NCBI RefSeq assembly: GCF_039537665.1
Contig: NZ_BAABAY010000006.1
Span: 223,769-287,768 of the forward strand
Length of the DNA stretch: 64,000 nt
Direction: 5' to 3'
From: Gaetbulibacter_A aestuarii
Lineage (GTDB): Bacteria; Bacteroidota; Bacteroidia; Flavobacteriales; Flavobacteriaceae
Shown here piece after piece: positions 38,995 through 47,751 of this stretch. Position 1 is the stretch's first letter. Every line of letters begins with the position of its first letter. The position numbers were made by a program, and so were the translations under genes. The notes beneath the pieces are model-generated. The model saw only the letters and a program-made list of their open reading frames with translations. It was not told the DNA's origin and searched no databases.

Positions 38995-40286
38995 TGAAGT
39001 ATTACTCGTTAAATAATAAAGCGCCAAAAGCCACATTTAAAGAAGCGGTTATTAAGGGTTTAGCTCCTGATAAAGGACTTTATTTTCCTGAAAATATTAC
39101 CCCATTACCAACAGGATTTTGGGCTAATATTGATGATTTTTCCAATGAAGAAATTGCTTTTGAAGCCATCAAACAATTCGTAAGTCCTGATATACCTGAA
39201 AAAGAACTCAAACGTATCATCGAAGAAACTTTAGCTTTTGATTTTCCGGTGGTTCCTTTAAGTAACCAGGTTTCAACGCTGGAGTTATTCCACGGGCCCA
39301 CCATGGCTTTTAAAGATGTTGGTGCGCGTTTCATGGCACGTTGTCTGGGATATTTCAATAAAAATAATGAAAACGAGGTCACCGTTTTGGTTGCTACTTC
39401 AGGTGATACCGGTGGTGCCGTAGCCAACGGATTTCTAGGTGTTAAAGGCGTGAATGTTGTTATTCTATATCCTGGCGGAAAAGTGAGTGATATTCAGGAA
39501 AAGCAGCTTACAACCTTAGGACAGAACATTAAAGCCCTGGAGGTAGATGGCACTTTTGACGATTGTCAAACCATGGTAAAACAGGCTTTTCTGGATGAGG
39601 ATCTCACAAGTATAATGGCTCTGACTTCTGCCAACTCAATAAACGTGGCGCGTTGGTTACCGCAGATGTTCTATTTTATGTTCGCTTACAAAGCTTTACA
39701 CAAAAAACATAAAGACCTCGTGTTTTCTGTTCCCAGCGGTAACTTTGGTAATATTTGTGCCGGTATGATGGCCCAAAAGTTGGGTATGCCTGTGAGTCAT
39801 TTTATAGCATCAAATAATGTCAATAATGTGGTAACCCGTTATTTACTATCTCAACTTTACGAACCAAAACCTGCAATTCCAACCATTAGTAATGCCATGG
39901 ATGTTGGGGCGCCAAGTAATTTTATCCGCATTCAGGAAATTTATAAGAATAATTTCGAAATCCTGAAACATCATTTAAGTTCCTTCAGTTTTTCAGATGA
40001 AGAAACAAAGGCAGCGATGCTCGAACTTTACAAAGATTATCATTACGTAGCCGATCCACACGGTGCCGTAGGGTATTTGGGTTGCAAAGCCTATTTAAAG
40101 AATCATCCTGAAGTCCATACGGTATTTTTAGAAACGGCGCATCCCACAAAATTCTTGGATGTTGTTGAAGAAGTCATTGCTGATAAACAAGAACTTCCTG
40201 AGCAAATTCAAGCGGTTATGGGCAGAGAAAAGGTCGCCACTTCCATGACGGCATACGAAGATTTAAAAGCCTTTTTATTAGACTAA
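38994..40286 (+). CDS. thrC: Threonine synthase
   Basis: 430 aa, PLP enzyme of fold type II. The N-terminal domain starts 'YYSLNNKAPKATFKEAVIKGLAPDKGLYFP'-like, typical of the longer class of threonine synthases. The PLP lysine is about residue 107 in 'HGPTMAFKDVGARFMAR', and the phosphate loop region is 'VATSGDTGGAVANGF'. It converts O-phosphohomoserine to threonine. It completes the pathway started by thrA and thrB. The end of the gene is followed by an interspersed CCGC-GAAA-GCGG repeat (40309-40322) that could also act as a weak terminator. Confidence 0.97.
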   Translation: MKYYSLNNKAPKATFKEAVIKGLAPDKGLYFPENITPLPTGFWANIDDFSNEEIAFEAIKQFVSPDIPEKELKRIIEETLAFDFPVVPLSNQVSTLELFHGPTMAFKDVGARFMARCLGYFNKNNENEVTVLVATSGDTGGAVANGFLGVKGVNVVILYPGGKVSDIQEKQLTTLGQNIKALEVDGTFDDCQTMVKQAFLDEDLTSIMALTSANSINVARWLPQMFYFMFAYKALHKKHKDLVFSVPSGNFGNICAGMMAQKLGMPVSHFIASNNVNNVVTRYLLSQLYEPKPAIPTISNAMDVGAPSNFIRIQEIYKNNFEILKHHLSSFSFSDEETKAAMLELYKDYHYVADPHGAVGYLGCKAYLKNHPEVHTVFLETAHPTKFLDVVEEVIADKQELPEQIQAVMGREKVATSMTAYEDLKAFLLD

Positions 40287-40308
40287 GTTTTAACAAACCT
40301 TTTATCCC

Positions 40309-40322
40309 TTCCGCGAAAGCGG
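40309..40322 (-). repeat. Interspersed hairpin repeat, copy 1
   Basis: The plus strand reads TTCCGCGAAAGCGG. Its reverse complement extends to CCGCTTTCGCGGAAGG followed by a short A-rich stretch, the same as copy 2 at 42668-42690 apart from one indel and a substitution. The core CCGC-GAAA-GCGG folds into a short stem-loop. Copies lie in opposite orientations. Confidence 0.6.
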
Positions 40323-40338
40323 TATTATAAATTTTCAA

Positions 40339-40346
40339 TACATTTG
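40339..40346 (+). promoter_or_regulatory. -7 promoter box for the gcvT operon
   Basis: TACATTTG fits TAnnTTTG, 33 bp upstream of ATG 40380. Confidence 0.55.
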
Positions 40347-40379
40347 CGCAACTTGATCACACATTAAAAAAACGCGTAA

Positions 40380-41462
40380 ATGAAAAACACCGCTTTAACT
40401 AAAACTCATGAAGCTCTGGGAGCCAAAATGGTACCTTTTGCAGGTTACAATATGCCTGTGCAATATGAAGGCGTAAACATAGAACACGAAACTGTTAGAA
40501 ATGCTGTAGGCGTGTTTGATGTATCGCATATGGGTGAGTTTTTAATTGAAGGTGAACACGCATTAGATCTTATTCAACGGGTATCTAGTAATGATGCTTC
40601 TAAACTTAGTATCGGCGAGGCTCAATATTCTTGTTTGCCTAACGATGAGGGCGGTATCGTTGACGACTTGATTATTTACAAGATTAAGGACGAGCAATAT
40701 TTACTTGTTGTAAATGCCAGTAACATAGAAAAAGACTGGAACTGGCTGGAATCTAAAAATGCTGTTGGAGCCACCATGCGAAATATAAGCGATGATTATT
40801 CGTTATTAGCTATACAAGGCCCTAAGGCCGTGGAAGCCATTCAACCTCTAACCAGTCACGACTTATCGGCCATTAAATTCTACAATTTTATTGTTGGCGA
40901 TTTTGCAGGTATCGAACATGTGATCATTTCAGCAACAGGTTATACCGGTAGTGGTGGTTTTGAAATTTATTGCAAAAACAGCGATGTACAACAGGTTTGG
41001 GATAAGGTATTAGAGGCCGGAGCAGATTTTGGTATTAAGCCCATTGGTTTAGCCGCACGGGATACGCTTCGTCTTGAAATGGGTTATTGCTTGTACGGTA
41101 ACGATATTGACGATACTACGTCTCCTATTGAGGCCGGTTTAGGTTGGATTACAAAATTTACCAAAGAATTTACCAATTCTGAAGCTTTAAAGGCTGAAAA
41201 AGAAGCCAGTCCAAAAAGAAAACTTATCGCTTTTGAATTAAACGAACGGGGAATTCCAAGACATGGTTACCCGATTGTTGATGGCAACAATGAGCCTATT
41301 GGTGAAGTTACCTCTGGAACTATGAGTCCGTCTTTGGGTAAAGGTATTGGTCTGGGTTATGTAAACACGGCACATTGTGGTATTGGAAATACTATAAATA
41401 TTCAAATTAGAAATAAAACTATTCCGGCGACCATCGTAAAACTACCATTTTACAAAAAATAA
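40380..41462 (+). CDS. gcvT: Aminomethyltransferase (glycine cleavage T protein)
   Basis: 360 aa, standard length. It transfers the aminomethyl group from the H protein to tetrahydrofolate in the glycine cleavage system. Motifs: 'VPFAGYNMPVQYEG', 'GVFDVSHMGEFLIEGEHALD', 'GYTGSGGFEIYCKN', 'GLAARDTLRLEMGYCLYGND' (conserved Arg/Asp/Glu folate site) and 'EVTSGTMSPSLGKGIGLGYV'. The gcvP and gcvH genes are elsewhere. It is first in an operon with the epimerase 15 nt later, the pterin dehydratase and YebC. Confidence 0.97.
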   Translation: MKNTALTKTHEALGAKMVPFAGYNMPVQYEGVNIEHETVRNAVGVFDVSHMGEFLIEGEHALDLIQRVSSNDASKLSIGEAQYSCLPNDEGGIVDDLIIYKIKDEQYLLVVNASNIEKDWNWLESKNAVGATMRNISDDYSLLAIQGPKAVEAIQPLTSHDLSAIKFYNFIVGDFAGIEHVIISATGYTGSGGFEIYCKNSDVQQVWDKVLEAGADFGIKPIGLAARDTLRLEMGYCLYGNDIDDTTSPIEAGLGWITKFTKEFTNSEALKAEKEASPKRKLIAFELNERGIPRHGYPIVDGNNEPIGEVTSGTMSPSLGKGIGLGYVNTAHCGIGNTINIQIRNKTIPATIVKLPFYKK

Positions 41463-41477
41463 AATAGCATCCGATTC

Positions 41478-42317
41478 ATGTCAAAACAGACGAACGACCG
41501 TAAGCATAACATCTTAATTATTGGAGCTAGCGGATTCCTTGGTTCAGCTATTTACAAAGAACTTTGCGCCTATTTTAACACCTTCGGAACTTACAATCGC
41601 TCGAATACGGCTCTGGAGAAGAATCACCATTTCTTTCAATACAATATTGAAGAAGATGATATTTATGAAATTCTGGATATTACAAAACCCACAATAATCA
41701 TTTCAGCCCTTCGAGGTGATTTTTCTAAACAGGTACTCCTCCACCAGCATTTAGCAGAATATGTTTTTTCGAATAAAATAAAATTACTGTTCCTATCCTC
41801 GGCCAATGTGTTTGATGCTTACAGCAAATACCCGAGTTATGAAGATGATAAAACATTAAGTAATAGTGTGTATGGGCATTTCAAAATCAAAATTGAGAAT
41901 ATGTTGATGCGATTGCCCAAAAGGCAAATTGCCATTTTAAGATTACCCATGGTTTTTGGTGCGCATTCTCCCCGAATTACGGAGATCATAGAACATATAA
42001 AAACTCAGGAACCTATCGAAGTATTTCCAAACCTTATCATGAATGTTACGAATGATTCAAAGGTAACGCAGCAAATTCACTACATTATAAATCGTAAAAA
42101 ATCCGGGATCTTTCATTTGGGAAGTACCGATTTGGTGCACCACGACGATTTCATTAAGGAAATCACTGAATCATTAAATTTGGAGCAACAAGCAATTTAC
42201 AAACGGGTTTACACTACAAATGACGACCGGTATTTGGCTGTACTCCCTAAATGCAACAAACTACCGAAACATTTACAATTAAACAGTCAGGATATTTTAA
42301 CAGAATTAAAAATATAA
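41478..42317 (+). CDS. RfbD-like sugar-nucleotide reductase/epimerase
   Basis: 279 aa. An extended short-chain dehydrogenase: NAD(P)-binding ILIIGASGFLGSAIYKEL (GxxGxxG), 'IISALRGDFSKQVLLH', 'FLSSANVFDAYSKYPSYEDD', and the catalytic Y-x3-K is probably 'YGHFK' near residue 135. It resembles dTDP-4-dehydrorhamnose reductase and related NAD-dependent epimerase/dehydratases, but the exact sugar is unknown and it stands alone from any rhamnose operon. Located 15 nt after gcvT. Confidence 0.82.
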   Translation: MSKQTNDRKHNILIIGASGFLGSAIYKELCAYFNTFGTYNRSNTALEKNHHFFQYNIEEDDIYEILDITKPTIIISALRGDFSKQVLLHQHLAEYVFSNKIKLLFLSSANVFDAYSKYPSYEDDKTLSNSVYGHFKIKIENMLMRLPKRQIAILRLPMVFGAHSPRITEIIEHIKTQEPIEVFPNLIMNVTNDSKVTQQIHYIINRKKSGIFHLGSTDLVHHDDFIKEITESLNLEQQAIYKRVYTTNDDRYLAVLPKCNKLPKHLQLNSQDILTELKI

Positions 42318-42343
42318 GTAATTTTAAAAAACGAATTTTTCTT

Positions 42344-42634
42344 ATGGATAAATTATCAAACACCGACATTGAAAAAAAATTACTGCGTTATCCGGATTGG
42401 GATTATTTCGATGATGCTTTGCACGCAGAATTTGAATTTGAGAATTTTAAAGATTGCTTTAGTGCGATGAGCCGCATTGCTTTTGAATGTGAAGCTCAGA
42501 ATCATCATCCAAATTGGACGAACGTTTACAATGTTCTAACAATTTCACTTTCTACACATGATGCAGGTGGTGTAACGGATAAAGATTTTAAACTTATTGA
42601 AGCCATTGAGGCTATTGTAGAACCAGAAGAATAA
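42344..42634 (+). CDS. phhB: Pterin-4a-carbinolamine dehydratase
   Basis: 96 aa, starting MDKLSNTDIEKKL; an in-frame ATG at 42251 lies within the epimerase gene and is not used. The family signature is complete: 'FECEAQNHHPNWTNVYNVL' with catalytic HH-x-x-W and 'LSTHDAGGVTDKDF'. It dehydrates 4a-hydroxytetrahydrobiopterin, recycling the cofactor of aromatic amino acid hydroxylases. No such hydroxylase is in the window. It lies 26 nt downstream of the epimerase gene. Confidence 0.94.
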   Translation: MDKLSNTDIEKKLLRYPDWDYFDDALHAEFEFENFKDCFSAMSRIAFECEAQNHHPNWTNVYNVLTISLSTHDAGGVTDKDFKLIEAIEAIVEPEE

Positions 42635-42667
42635 GTTTATTTTTGTGACCTGTTAATACATTTTTAG

Positions 42668-42690
42668 TTCCGCTTTCGCGGAAGGATTAA
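42668..42690 (+). repeat. Interspersed hairpin repeat, copy 2
   Basis: TTCCGC-TTTC-GCGGAA (42668-42683), then GGATTAAA. It is the inverted copy of the element at 40309-40322. It lies in the 69-bp gap before yebC. Confidence 0.6.
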
Positions 42691-42703
42691 AAACTATTTT
42701 ATT

Positions 42704-43423
42704 ATGGGAAGAGCTTTTGAGTTCAGAAAAGCACGAAAAATGAAGCGGTGGTCGGCCATGAGTAAGGCCTTTACGCGTATTGGAAAAGATATTGTAATGG
42801 CCGTAAAAGAAGGTGGTCCCGATCCCGATACGAATTCCCGCCTGCGCGCTGTGATCCAAAATGCCAAGGCGGTAAATATGCCTAAAGATAATATCGAACG
42901 TGCCATTAAGCGTGCAAGTGATAAAAGTTTAGGTGATTATAAAGAAGTTATTTTTGAAGGTTATGCACCGCATGGTATTGCTGTTCTTGTAGAAACCGCT
43001 ACCGACAATAATACCCGAACCGTTGCAAATGTTCGGAGTTATTTTAATAAATGTGATGGTAGTTTAGGAACATCAGGGTCCGTGGTTTTTATGTTCGACC
43101 ATACTTGTAATTTTAGAATTCCTGCGGAAGGGATCGACCCTGAGGAGCTGGAATTAGAATTAATAGATTTTGGTGCTGAAGAAGTTTTTGTTGATGATGA
43201 CGGTATATTAATATATGCCCCTTTTGAAAGTTTCGGAGCTATTCAGTCCGAATTAGAATCACGCGGTATTGAAATTTTGTCTTCCGGTTTTGAACGCATT
43301 CCGCAAGTCACTAAAACACTAACACCTGAAGAAGCCGAAGATGTAGAAAAACTTCTTGAAAAGCTCGAGGAGGATGACGATGTTCAAAACGTGTATCACA
43401 CCATGGAAGAATCTACGGATTAA
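42704..43423 (+). CDS. yebC: YebC/PmpR-TACO1 family regulator
   Basis: 239 aa. The N-terminus 'MGRAFEFRKARKMKRWSAMSKAFTRIGKDI' is the usual YebC start, followed by 'VAVKEGGPDPDTNSRLRAVI'-like and 'NMPKDNIERAIKRASD', then 'VLVETATDNNTRTVANVRSY' and 'GSLGTSGSVVFMFDH'. YebC proteins have been described as transcriptional regulators and, by analogy with mitochondrial TACO1, as translation factors relieving ribosome stalling at proline runs. The C-terminus is acidic. A terminator follows directly at 43431-43455. Confidence 0.95.
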   Translation: MGRAFEFRKARKMKRWSAMSKAFTRIGKDIVMAVKEGGPDPDTNSRLRAVIQNAKAVNMPKDNIERAIKRASDKSLGDYKEVIFEGYAPHGIAVLVETATDNNTRTVANVRSYFNKCDGSLGTSGSVVFMFDHTCNFRIPAEGIDPEELELELIDFGAEEVFVDDDGILIYAPFESFGAIQSELESRGIEILSSGFERIPQVTKTLTPEEAEDVEKLLEKLEEDDDVQNVYHTMEESTD

Positions 43424-43430
43424 AAAAATA

Positions 43431-43455
43431 AAAGCGCTGATAGCGCTTTTTTTTT
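43431..43455. terminator. Terminator of yebC and of the NYN gene
   Basis: AAAGCGCT, GAT loop, AGCGCTTT (43431-43449), then a run of T to 43455; an A tract precedes it (43422-43428), so it works in both directions. It overlaps the last two bases of the convergent NYN gene. Confidence 0.85.
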
Positions 43456-44194
43456 ATTCTTTATTTCTTACATAAATAAGTTTGAAACGGCCGCTGGATT
43501 GCTGGTCTCGCTGTTCCAACTCAAAATGCTCATCTAAAGACTTGAATAATGGTGTGAGTTTAGCAAAACCAAAATTACGTGAATCAAAATTAGGTTGCTT
43601 TTTTAAGATTAATGAACCCACATCTCCAAGAAACGCCCAGCCATCATCATCGGCAGCAGCGTTTACTGAGCTTTTCAAAAGCCGAATCGTTTTAGGCGTA
43701 ATGTTATATAAATTTTCCTTTTTAGAACTACTACCCTTTTCCTCTTTACCATCACCATCTGATTTCAAAATCTCCAAATAAATAAATTTATCGCAGGCTA
43801 CGATGAATGGATCCGGAGTTTTCTTTTCTCCCATACCGTAAACAGCCAACCCGGCCTCACGTAACCGCGTGGCTAATTTGGTAAAATCACTATCGGACGA
43901 CACCAGGAAAAACCCGTTAACTTTCTGGGAGTATAAAATATCCATAGCATCAATAATCATCGCTGAATCCGTGGCATTTTTTCCTGTGGTATATCCGTAT
44001 TGCTGAATGGGCGTAATAGCGTGTTCCAGCAAGATCTTTTTCCATTTAGACAAATGTGGTTTGGTCCAGTCCCCATAAATACGTTTTATGGTGGGTGTAC
44101 CATACTTTGTAACTTCTTCCAACATTTCAGAAATGTACTTTGAAGGAATATTATCGCCATCAATTAAAACGGCAAGTTTAGTGTCTTTTATCAT
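43454..44194 (-). CDS. NYN-domain ribonuclease with OST-HTH/LOTUS-like C-terminus
   Basis: 246 aa. The N-terminal NYN (PIN-like, LabA/DUF88) domain carries conserved acidic residues in 'AVLIDGDNIPSKY' , 'NATDSAMIIDAMDILY' and 'LVSSDSDFTKLATRLREAGL'. The C-terminal about 80 residues ('TPKTIRLLKSSVNAAADDDG', 'AFLGDVGSLILKKQPNFDSR') look like the LOTUS/OST-HTH fold, which binds RNA. It is likely a metal-dependent RNase with its own RNA-binding module. Targets unknown. Convergent with yebC, sharing the terminator. Confidence 0.85.
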   Translation of the reverse strand: MIKDTKLAVLIDGDNIPSKYISEMLEEVTKYGTPTIKRIYGDWTKPHLSKWKKILLEHAITPIQQYGYTTGKNATDSAMIIDAMDILYSQKVNGFFLVSSDSDFTKLATRLREAGLAVYGMGEKKTPDPFIVACDKFIYLEILKSDGDGKEEKGSSSKKENLYNITPKTIRLLKSSVNAAADDDGWAFLGDVGSLILKKQPNFDSRNFGFAKLTPLFKSLDEHFELEQRDQQSSGRFKLIYVRNKE

Positions 44195-44366
44195 ATCGGT
44201 AAAGGTAGGGATTAAATATCAAAGGTTGAAGCTCTAAAATGCACTATAAAACAGAGATTTAGTATCAATTTTAACAATTTTTAAGAAATTATATTTTTCG
44301 ACAATGCCTATTTTTAGCGTTGACTAACTTTCAATTATTAAATAATATTTTAAAACCAATTTAAAA

Positions 44367-46952
44367 ATGACGTCAAAATCACCAAAGGCACTTTACATTT
44401 TTAGTTTTTTCCTTTCGTTGTCATTGTTGCTGAGTCCCTCTAATGTTGAAGCTCAGCGTAAACGTAAAGACAAGAAAAAAGATGATGTTGAGGCCAAAAC
44501 GCCAGCCCCGAAAAAAGACAAATCCATTGCTGATCTTACCAAATCAAGTAAGAAAATGGATGGTCTCTTTACCATTTATCAAGATACCATAACCGGATCA
44601 CTTAAAATGGTGATATCCAAAGATCAATTGGATAAGGAATACATCTATTTTAGTCAGATTGCCGATGGTGTTATGGATGCCGGACGCATTATCAGAGGAT
44701 CATATAGAGGTTCCAAAGTATTTAAAGTTCAAAAGTATTTCAACAAAATTGAATTTATTACTCAAAATACTTCATTCTATTTCGACCCTGAAAACCCTTT
44801 ATCAAAATCCAAGGATGCGAATATGAGCGAGGGCAATATGGCCAGTATAAAAATTGAAGCATTTGATGAAGATAAAGGCCTTTACCTCATTGAAGCCGAT
44901 GATCTCTTTTTGGCAGAAACCCTATCCCAGATCAAAAGTCCGTCGCGGCCGGGTAGTTCTCCAATGTCGTTTAAATTGGGAAGTTTAAGCAAATCGAAAT
45001 CCAAAATTTTAGCGATCAAAAATTATCCTGAAAACACCAATATGGAAGTAGAATACGTGTATTCTTCACCTTCTATTCTAAATGGAGGTTCAAATGCCGT
45101 GGCCGATGGAAGAAATGTAAGTATCAAAGTATTTCACAGTTTAATGGAAATGCCTGATAACGATTATGAAGTGCGCTTTGATGACCAGCGTGTTGGGTTT
45201 TTCACAGAACAAATTGACGACCAAACAAGCACCAGTTCTACGCCTTTCAGAGACCTTATTCACCGTTGGAACTTAAAAAAGAAAGACCCTAATGCTGAAA
45301 TCTCCGAACCTGTAAAACCAATTACATGGTGGATTGAAAATACGACACCTTATGAATGGCGTGAAACCATCAAAGAGGGTGTTTTACAATGGAATAAAGC
45401 CTTCGAAAAGGCCGGATTTAAAAATGCTATGGCCGTGAAAGTGCAACCTGATGATGCCGACTGGGATGCCGGCGACATTCGCTATAATGTATTGCGTTGG
45501 GTATCTTCTCCAGATCCGGCATATGGTGGATACGGACCAAGTTTTGTGAACCCAAAAACCGGGGAAATTTTAGGTGCAGATATCATGTTAGAGTTTGTTC
45601 ATTTTACAAACCGTGTACTTTATGATAAATTATATAATAATGTGGGCATGGAAGCTGATGAAGAGCCCATTATGAACGATATGAAATTTTGTTCTTTGGG
45701 AAGCGAAATACATCAAGAACTTATGTTCGCCGATGCTGTGGTGAGTGCCACAGGAGCTGATGATTTTGAAATGGAAAAAATCAGAAAGCAATCGATGTTG
45801 GCTTTGATCATGCATGAAGTTGGACACACCTTAGGACTTTATCACAATATGAAGGCCAGTCAGTTGTTTTCACCTGAGCAATTAGAAGATCCTGAATTTA
45901 TTAAAGGAAAATGTTTAACAGCTTCTGTAATGGATTATGCCGCGCTAAACATTACACGAGACAGAAGTAAACAAGGTCAGTATGATGATGTTAGTGTTGG
46001 ACCTTATGATATCTGGGCTATCCGTTGCGGCTATACCCCTTTTAAAACTGAAGCTGAGCGTCAGGCTCTGCTAAGTGAATCCACCAAACCTGAGCATATT
46101 TTTGGTAATGATGCCGATGATATGCGCTCACCAGGAAAAGCTATTGATCCAAGAGTTAACACCGGCGATCAATCAAACGATCAGATCACCTGGTCTGTTG
46201 ATAGAATTGGATTGGCAAATGACCTGATGAAAACTGCGAAAGAGAACTTTTCGAAGGAAGGTGAGTTTTATGAGGAATTGCGTCGTGTATTTTACATTTT
46301 AAATGCGCAGAAAGCAGGTGCTGCAAATACCATTTCAAGATTTATCGGAGGTGTTTATGTGAATCGAGATCTTGTTGGTCAGGAAAATGCAACGCAACCT
46401 TATACCCCTGTGAGTTTAGAAGATCAAAAAAGAGCTATGAAAGCTTTAAGTGATCATATCTTTGCACCGGACGCCTTTGATGCGCCAAACGATCTATATA
46501 ATTATTTAGCTCAGGAGCGCCGTGGATTTAATTTCTTTAGAGGACCTGAAGATCCTAAAATTCACAGTATGGCCCTAGGTTATCAAACACGTGTTTTGGA
46601 TCATTTGTTACACCCGAATACCTTACAGCGTATAACTGATTCAGAATTATATGGAAACGCGTATAGTTTATCCTCATTTATGACAGATTTGAATGATGCC
46701 ATTTTCAAAAAGGACATTTATGGAAATGTGAATGATTTTAGACAAAATCTGCAATTGGCCTACACCAACATGTTAGTAGATATGTTAACCGGTAAAGATG
46801 CCGAAAAATATACCTACAATGCAAAATCGATGGCCTTATACAATTTGAAAACTATTCGCAATATGGCAGGCTCAACTGGGAATATTGCTTCTAAAGCACA
46901 TAAACAGCATTTAAGAACCTTGATTGATAACGCGATTAAGGAAGTTAAGTAA
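44367..46952 (+). CDS. Secreted zinc metalloprotease, metzincin motif (DUF5117/5118)
   Basis: 861 aa. A signal peptide (about 1-29, ending NVEAQ) is followed by a Lys-rich linker and an N-terminal domain (about 50-300), then the catalytic region with HEVGHTLGLYHN near residue 483, matching HExxHxxGxxH (three zinc His, catalytic Glu). 'SVMDYAALNI' about 40 residues later could hold the Met-turn. Long versions of these proteins in Bacteroidetes carry the DUF5117 and DUF5118 regions. A periplasmic or cell-surface protease, substrate unknown. Terminator at 46973-47004. Confidence 0.9.
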   Translation: MTSKSPKALYIFSFFLSLSLLLSPSNVEAQRKRKDKKKDDVEAKTPAPKKDKSIADLTKSSKKMDGLFTIYQDTITGSLKMVISKDQLDKEYIYFSQIADGVMDAGRIIRGSYRGSKVFKVQKYFNKIEFITQNTSFYFDPENPLSKSKDANMSEGNMASIKIEAFDEDKGLYLIEADDLFLAETLSQIKSPSRPGSSPMSFKLGSLSKSKSKILAIKNYPENTNMEVEYVYSSPSILNGGSNAVADGRNVSIKVFHSLMEMPDNDYEVRFDDQRVGFFTEQIDDQTSTSSTPFRDLIHRWNLKKKDPNAEISEPVKPITWWIENTTPYEWRETIKEGVLQWNKAFEKAGFKNAMAVKVQPDDADWDAGDIRYNVLRWVSSPDPAYGGYGPSFVNPKTGEILGADIMLEFVHFTNRVLYDKLYNNVGMEADEEPIMNDMKFCSLGSEIHQELMFADAVVSATGADDFEMEKIRKQSMLALIMHEVGHTLGLYHNMKASQLFSPEQLEDPEFIKGKCLTASVMDYAALNITRDRSKQGQYDDVSVGPYDIWAIRCGYTPFKTEAERQALLSESTKPEHIFGNDADDMRSPGKAIDPRVNTGDQSNDQITWSVDRIGLANDLMKTAKENFSKEGEFYEELRRVFYILNAQKAGAANTISRFIGGVYVNRDLVGQENATQPYTPVSLEDQKRAMKALSDHIFAPDAFDAPNDLYNYLAQERRGFNFFRGPEDPKIHSMALGYQTRVLDHLLHPNTLQRITDSELYGNAYSLSSFMTDLNDAIFKKDIYGNVNDFRQNLQLAYTNMLVDMLTGKDAEKYTYNAKSMALYNLKTIRNMAGSTGNIASKAHKQHLRTLIDNAIKEVK

Positions 46953-46972
46953 TAATTACCCTTTTTAAAATC

Positions 46973-47004
46973 AAAAAGCTACTTCAAATGAAGTAGCTTT
47001 TTTG
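46973..47004 (+). terminator. Terminator of the metalloprotease gene
   Basis: AAAAAGCTACTTC (46973-46985), AAAT loop, GAAGTAGCTTTTT (46990-47002) - a perfect 13-bp stem ending in T. Confidence 0.9.
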
Positions 47005-47112
47005 CTTTTCATAGCATGTTTCTTTTTAGTGACAAGGAATTGTTTACTTTATGTTTCATGCTCGTCATATATACGGCAAAATGCATGCCATGGTTTTATA
47101 AAAACCCACTAT

Positions 47113-47661
47113 TTACGAGTATTCCGGGATTTTTCCCTTAACACCTTCAAAAAACTTATGCATGAACTTAAAATCCGCCTCCTTGTCATCCGTTGGATAA
47201 AAGGGTTTGGAAATTTTGTTTTGTTTATTCTCGAAATCAAAGGTGATCATGATAATTGGAACCTTAGCTTTTTTAGCAATATAATAGAAGCCCGTACGCC
47301 ACTCCTTCACCTTTTTTCGTGTGCCTTCAGGAGCTAATGCTAAACGAAATTCTTCTTTTCCTTCAAAAATTTTTGCGATAGCATCAACCTTATTTTCATT
47401 GGTATAGCGATCTACAGGAGCGCCTCCTAAACTCCTAAAAAACCATCCGATCGGAAATGCAAAAAGCTCTTTCTTTCCAACAAAATTTGCTTTTAAGCCT
47501 ATAATTTTTCGAGCCAGGATGCCAATGTAAAAATCGTGCCAACTGGTATGGGGAACAGCAATAATTACAGCTTTTTTTATAGCTGCTGGATCTAAGTTTT
47601 CACTGCCAACTACACGCCAACCTAAAATATTGTGATAAATAAATTTGGCCAGCCATTTCAT
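47113..47661 (-). CDS. PlsC-type lysophospholipid acyltransferase
   Basis: 182 aa, short for the family. It has the catalytic HxxxxD motif in 'AVPHTSWHDFYIG' (near 37-42), 'NFVGKKELFAFPIGWFFRSL' and 'LGGAPVDR', and the acyl acceptor motif 'LALAPEGTRKK' (EGTR). It resembles 1-acylglycerol-3-phosphate acyltransferases and small acyltransferases that modify lipids. It is upstream-adjacent to Kdo genes, though not in a tight operon (91 nt apart from the KdnB gene), so its substrate may be phospholipid or an LPS lipid. Confidence 0.87.
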   Translation of the reverse strand: MKWLAKFIYHNILGWRVVGSENLDPAAIKKAVIIAVPHTSWHDFYIGILARKIIGLKANFVGKKELFAFPIGWFFRSLGGAPVDRYTNENKVDAIAKIFEGKEEFRLALAPEGTRKKVKEWRTGFYYIAKKAKVPIIMITFDFENKQNKISKPFYPTDDKEADFKFMHKFFEGVKGKIPEYS

Positions 47662-47751
47662 CTGTTAAAATTTAATTGGTTAAAACGAATCAGATATAAA
47701 ACCCAAAATTATTTTTAGTTACTATAAACCTTTCGTTTTGGGATATTTCTA

